From positions 1-44,215 of the forward strand of contig MSJI02000485.1 in the NCBI GenBank assembly GCA_001931905.2: a stretch of 44,215 nucleotides of DNA, read 5' to 3'. Made by a program: the position numbers and the translations under genes. Shown piece after piece: positions 42,799 through 44,215 of this stretch. The notes under the pieces are model-generated. The model was not told where the DNA came from and ran no database searches. It was given only the letters and a program-made list of their open reading frames with translations. The first letter of the stretch is position 1. Every line of letters starts with the position of its first letter. The stretch comes from Cladosporium sp. IMV 00045 (lineage: Eukaryota > Ascomycota > Dothideomycetes > Cladosporiales > Cladosporiaceae).

Positions 42799-42839
42799 CC
42801 CTAACCCTAAAGCCGAATATGCCAATGAGTTGGGGTTAG
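42799..42839. repeat. Telomere-type repeat inverted pair / telobox
   Basis: CCCTAACCCTAA (two telomeric units) at 42799-42810 faces GGGGTTAG at 42832-42839. CTAACCCTA can pair with TGGGGTTAG, a nine-base stem with one G-T, around a loop of about 21 bases. It could be a telobox protein site, an interstitial telomere remnant or a transcript hairpin. Confidence 0.5.
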
Positions 42840-43685
42840 CGATCCAAGTCTCTTCACCACTGCTCATTGCTCCCATGTCTTAAGTTTCACACAGCGAACA
42901 ACTTACAGTTCATATGACCTTCGTGTAGGATTCAGATTAAAATATCTTAATTTTTGTGAATGATTAACGGATGTCAACTGTCTTGCCGGTGGCCCGAGAT
43001 CTCAAGTGTTGTTCCAGGTTTCAATGTCTACAACGACTCGAGGTTGAACGCAAGATCTGGGCAGAGAGATACTTCATACATCCTAAGGTGCCTGATTCAA
43101 TCTCTAGCTTTTATATTCATAGCAAGAACAATCCTAGCGACACGCAGACTTTTGGGCTGTATGTTATACAGATGCAAAAACCAAGAAAAAAAAAGAGGAC
43201 TGCAGTCTTTAGCAGAACAAGCAACGCGGAAGGAATCTCAAAACAAAAATTACAAAGTAAGGTACTAAATGTGACTTCGAAAACAGAACACGATACTGTA
43301 AAATGCAATGAGGGTATACTAACGCTCATCATCATCGGAAACACCCCCCTTAGAAACCAATCAACCATGCTTCCATTTTCCCCTTGGTCTCTTCTTTGCT
43401 TTCTTTCTGGCCTCTTTTTGAACAGACAGACGCCCACGCGTTCCCTCAGCTTGCATCCACTTCACTTCTTATGCCTCCCACCTTCCTTGACTTTACTATT
43501 CTTTACAGAGCAAGAAAAACAACCAAACAAACCAATCGAGAAAACAACGAAGCAACTCCCGTCCATCCTCGACATCTCACATCTCAATTTCCACTACCAT
43601 GTCTCACCATCCACTGTCCGGCTGGGTCTTCACTGCGACCTTCTTGTCACTAGCAGCGGGACTACCGGCCAACTGCGCCTGCGAA

Positions 43686-43706
43686 GACGACGACGACGAC
43701 GACGAC
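43686..43706. repeat. (GAC)7 trinucleotide repeat
   Basis: Seven perfect GAC units start five bases after the RGG gene stop codon. On the gene strand they read GTC repeats, which in frame with the gene give a serine run if the stop is passed. Confidence 0.85.
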
Positions 43707-43711
43707 AATCC

Positions 43712-44215
43712 CTAAATGTCGCCACCGGCAGCAGTCGCACCGCCGCGACCACCGCGCCCACCACGACCTCCACGCATGCCCCTTCCGCGTCCACCACGAC
43801 CGCCCCTTCCAGATTCGGAATCGCTGCCGGTCGTCGCGCCACCTGCGGACTGGTAGCCACCGCGAGCCTCAGCGCCGCCGCGAGCGTTAGGACCGCCGCG
43901 TCCGGTACCCCATGAGCCGGCACCGCCGAAGTTGCCGCGGCCACGTCCGCCGGGGTTGTAGGCCGCCATGCGCACGCCCTTGTGCTTCTCCAGGGCCTCC
44001 TTGGTGGGCACGCGGGTGAGGACGTCGTGCATCTGCTCGGAAGTCTCGAAGTGCGCGATCCAGGGCCCCTTGGCCGTCTTCTCCACGTTGGTGATCTTGG
44101 CGGCGTCGTCGGCGCTGAAGAGCTGGGATTTGACGTCGTCGGGGGATTGCACGTCGAAGACGTTGGTGATGAAGATGCCCTTGGATTCGGGGCGAGGCTG
44201 GGCGGGTGATTGGCT
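43712..44215 (-). CDS. RRM-like and RGG-box RNA-binding protein, 5'-partial
   Basis: The frame is open to the window edge, so the 5' part is missing. The visible 167 residues begin SQSPAQPRPESKG. They show a compact domain resembling an RNA-recognition fold: GIFITNVFDV as an RNP2-like strand and GPWIAHFETSEQMHDVL as a later strand and helix. A typical RNP1 is not obvious. The C-terminus is a long RGG box (GGRGRGNFGG, then repeated RGGRGG), ending ATAAGGDI. RGG boxes bind RNA and are arginine-methylated. I cannot name the family from this fragment. GC-rich, coding-like sequence continues beyond the TAG. Confidence 0.7.
   Translation of the reverse strand, partial: SQSPAQPRPESKGIFITNVFDVQSPDDVKSQLFSADDAAKITNVEKTAKGPWIAHFETSEQMHDVLTRVPTKEALEKHKGVRMAAYNPGGRGRGNFGGAGSWGTGRGGPNARGGAEARGGYQSAGGATTGSDSESGRGGRGGRGRGMRGGRGGRGGRGGATAAGGDI

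Larger units (their letters stand above)
42636..43711. other. Convergent 3' spacer FMP52 / RGG gene
   Basis: AT-rich over most of its length. It holds a telomere-repeat inverted pair (42799-42839) and a (GAC)7 run at 43686-43706, both listed separately. The frame at 42971-43915 has no conserved domain and overlaps the RGG gene antisense, so I do not call it a gene. Confidence 0.5.

Noticed and set aside
42971..43915. 314-codon frame with an ExExK word (LEVERK) like CYTH phosphatases
   Set aside because: A five-residue match is expected by chance, the following sequence does not continue like a CYTH domain, the DNA is AT-rich and the frame runs antisense into the RGG gene.
1..44215. Biosynthetic or defence gene cluster
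   Set aside because: Neighbouring genes are unrelated housekeeping functions with no backbone synthase, transcription factor or shared pathway.

Overview
The window reads as a gene-dense nuclear segment from a filamentous ascomycete (Pezizomycotina). Seen: long open reading frames, short introns (52-101 bp) with GTAAGT-type donors and CTAAC/CTGAC branch motifs, moderately high GC, and proteins of fungal type (Ppx1, Fmp52, Bfr2, Cox15, Ufd4, Sgt1). A Dothideomycete is my guess from gene style only; I cannot prove the class.

Layout, left to right. A 5'-truncated TFIIH helicase XPB/Ssl2 (+) is followed by SGT1 (-) head-to-head with PPX1 (+). Next come a large RA-PH adaptor-like protein (-), a family-25 glycosyltransferase (+, one intron) and a 1531-residue protein with OB-like ends and a C-terminal POT1/Cdc13-type region (+). 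A small single-pass membrane protein (-), a BSD-domain protein (-, one intron) and the HECT ubiquitin ligase UFD4 (-, one intron) follow. The second half holds a secreted GH16 beta-glucanase (-, three introns), heme A synthase COX15 (-), a 996-residue BTB protein (+) and a FucP-type sugar transporter (-, two introns). After a 3.2-kb gene-free interval come BFR2/AATF (-, one intron), FMP52 (+, one intron) and the 3' part of an RGG-box protein (-).

The genes do not form a pathway or a secondary-metabolite cluster. They are mostly housekeeping (transcription/repair, ubiquitin, ribosome biogenesis, mitochondrial heme A) with two carbohydrate-related genes. I found no tRNA, rRNA, CRISPR array or recognisable transposon. 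Splice sites were placed by restoring conserved protein sequence across them, so most intron calls are firm.

The most unusual signals are these: (i) an abrupt C-rich to G-rich switch of the coding strand near the 3' end of at least nine genes on both strands; (ii) the OB-fold/Telo_bind protein whose huge disordered middle carries three candidate SUMO-interacting motifs; (iii) a uORF sitting close to a TATA box ahead of the sugar transporter, next to a 3.2-kb empty interval; (iv) a coding-like, poly-serine extension after the stop of the RGG protein; (v) a telomere-repeat inverted pair in the FMP52 3' spacer.
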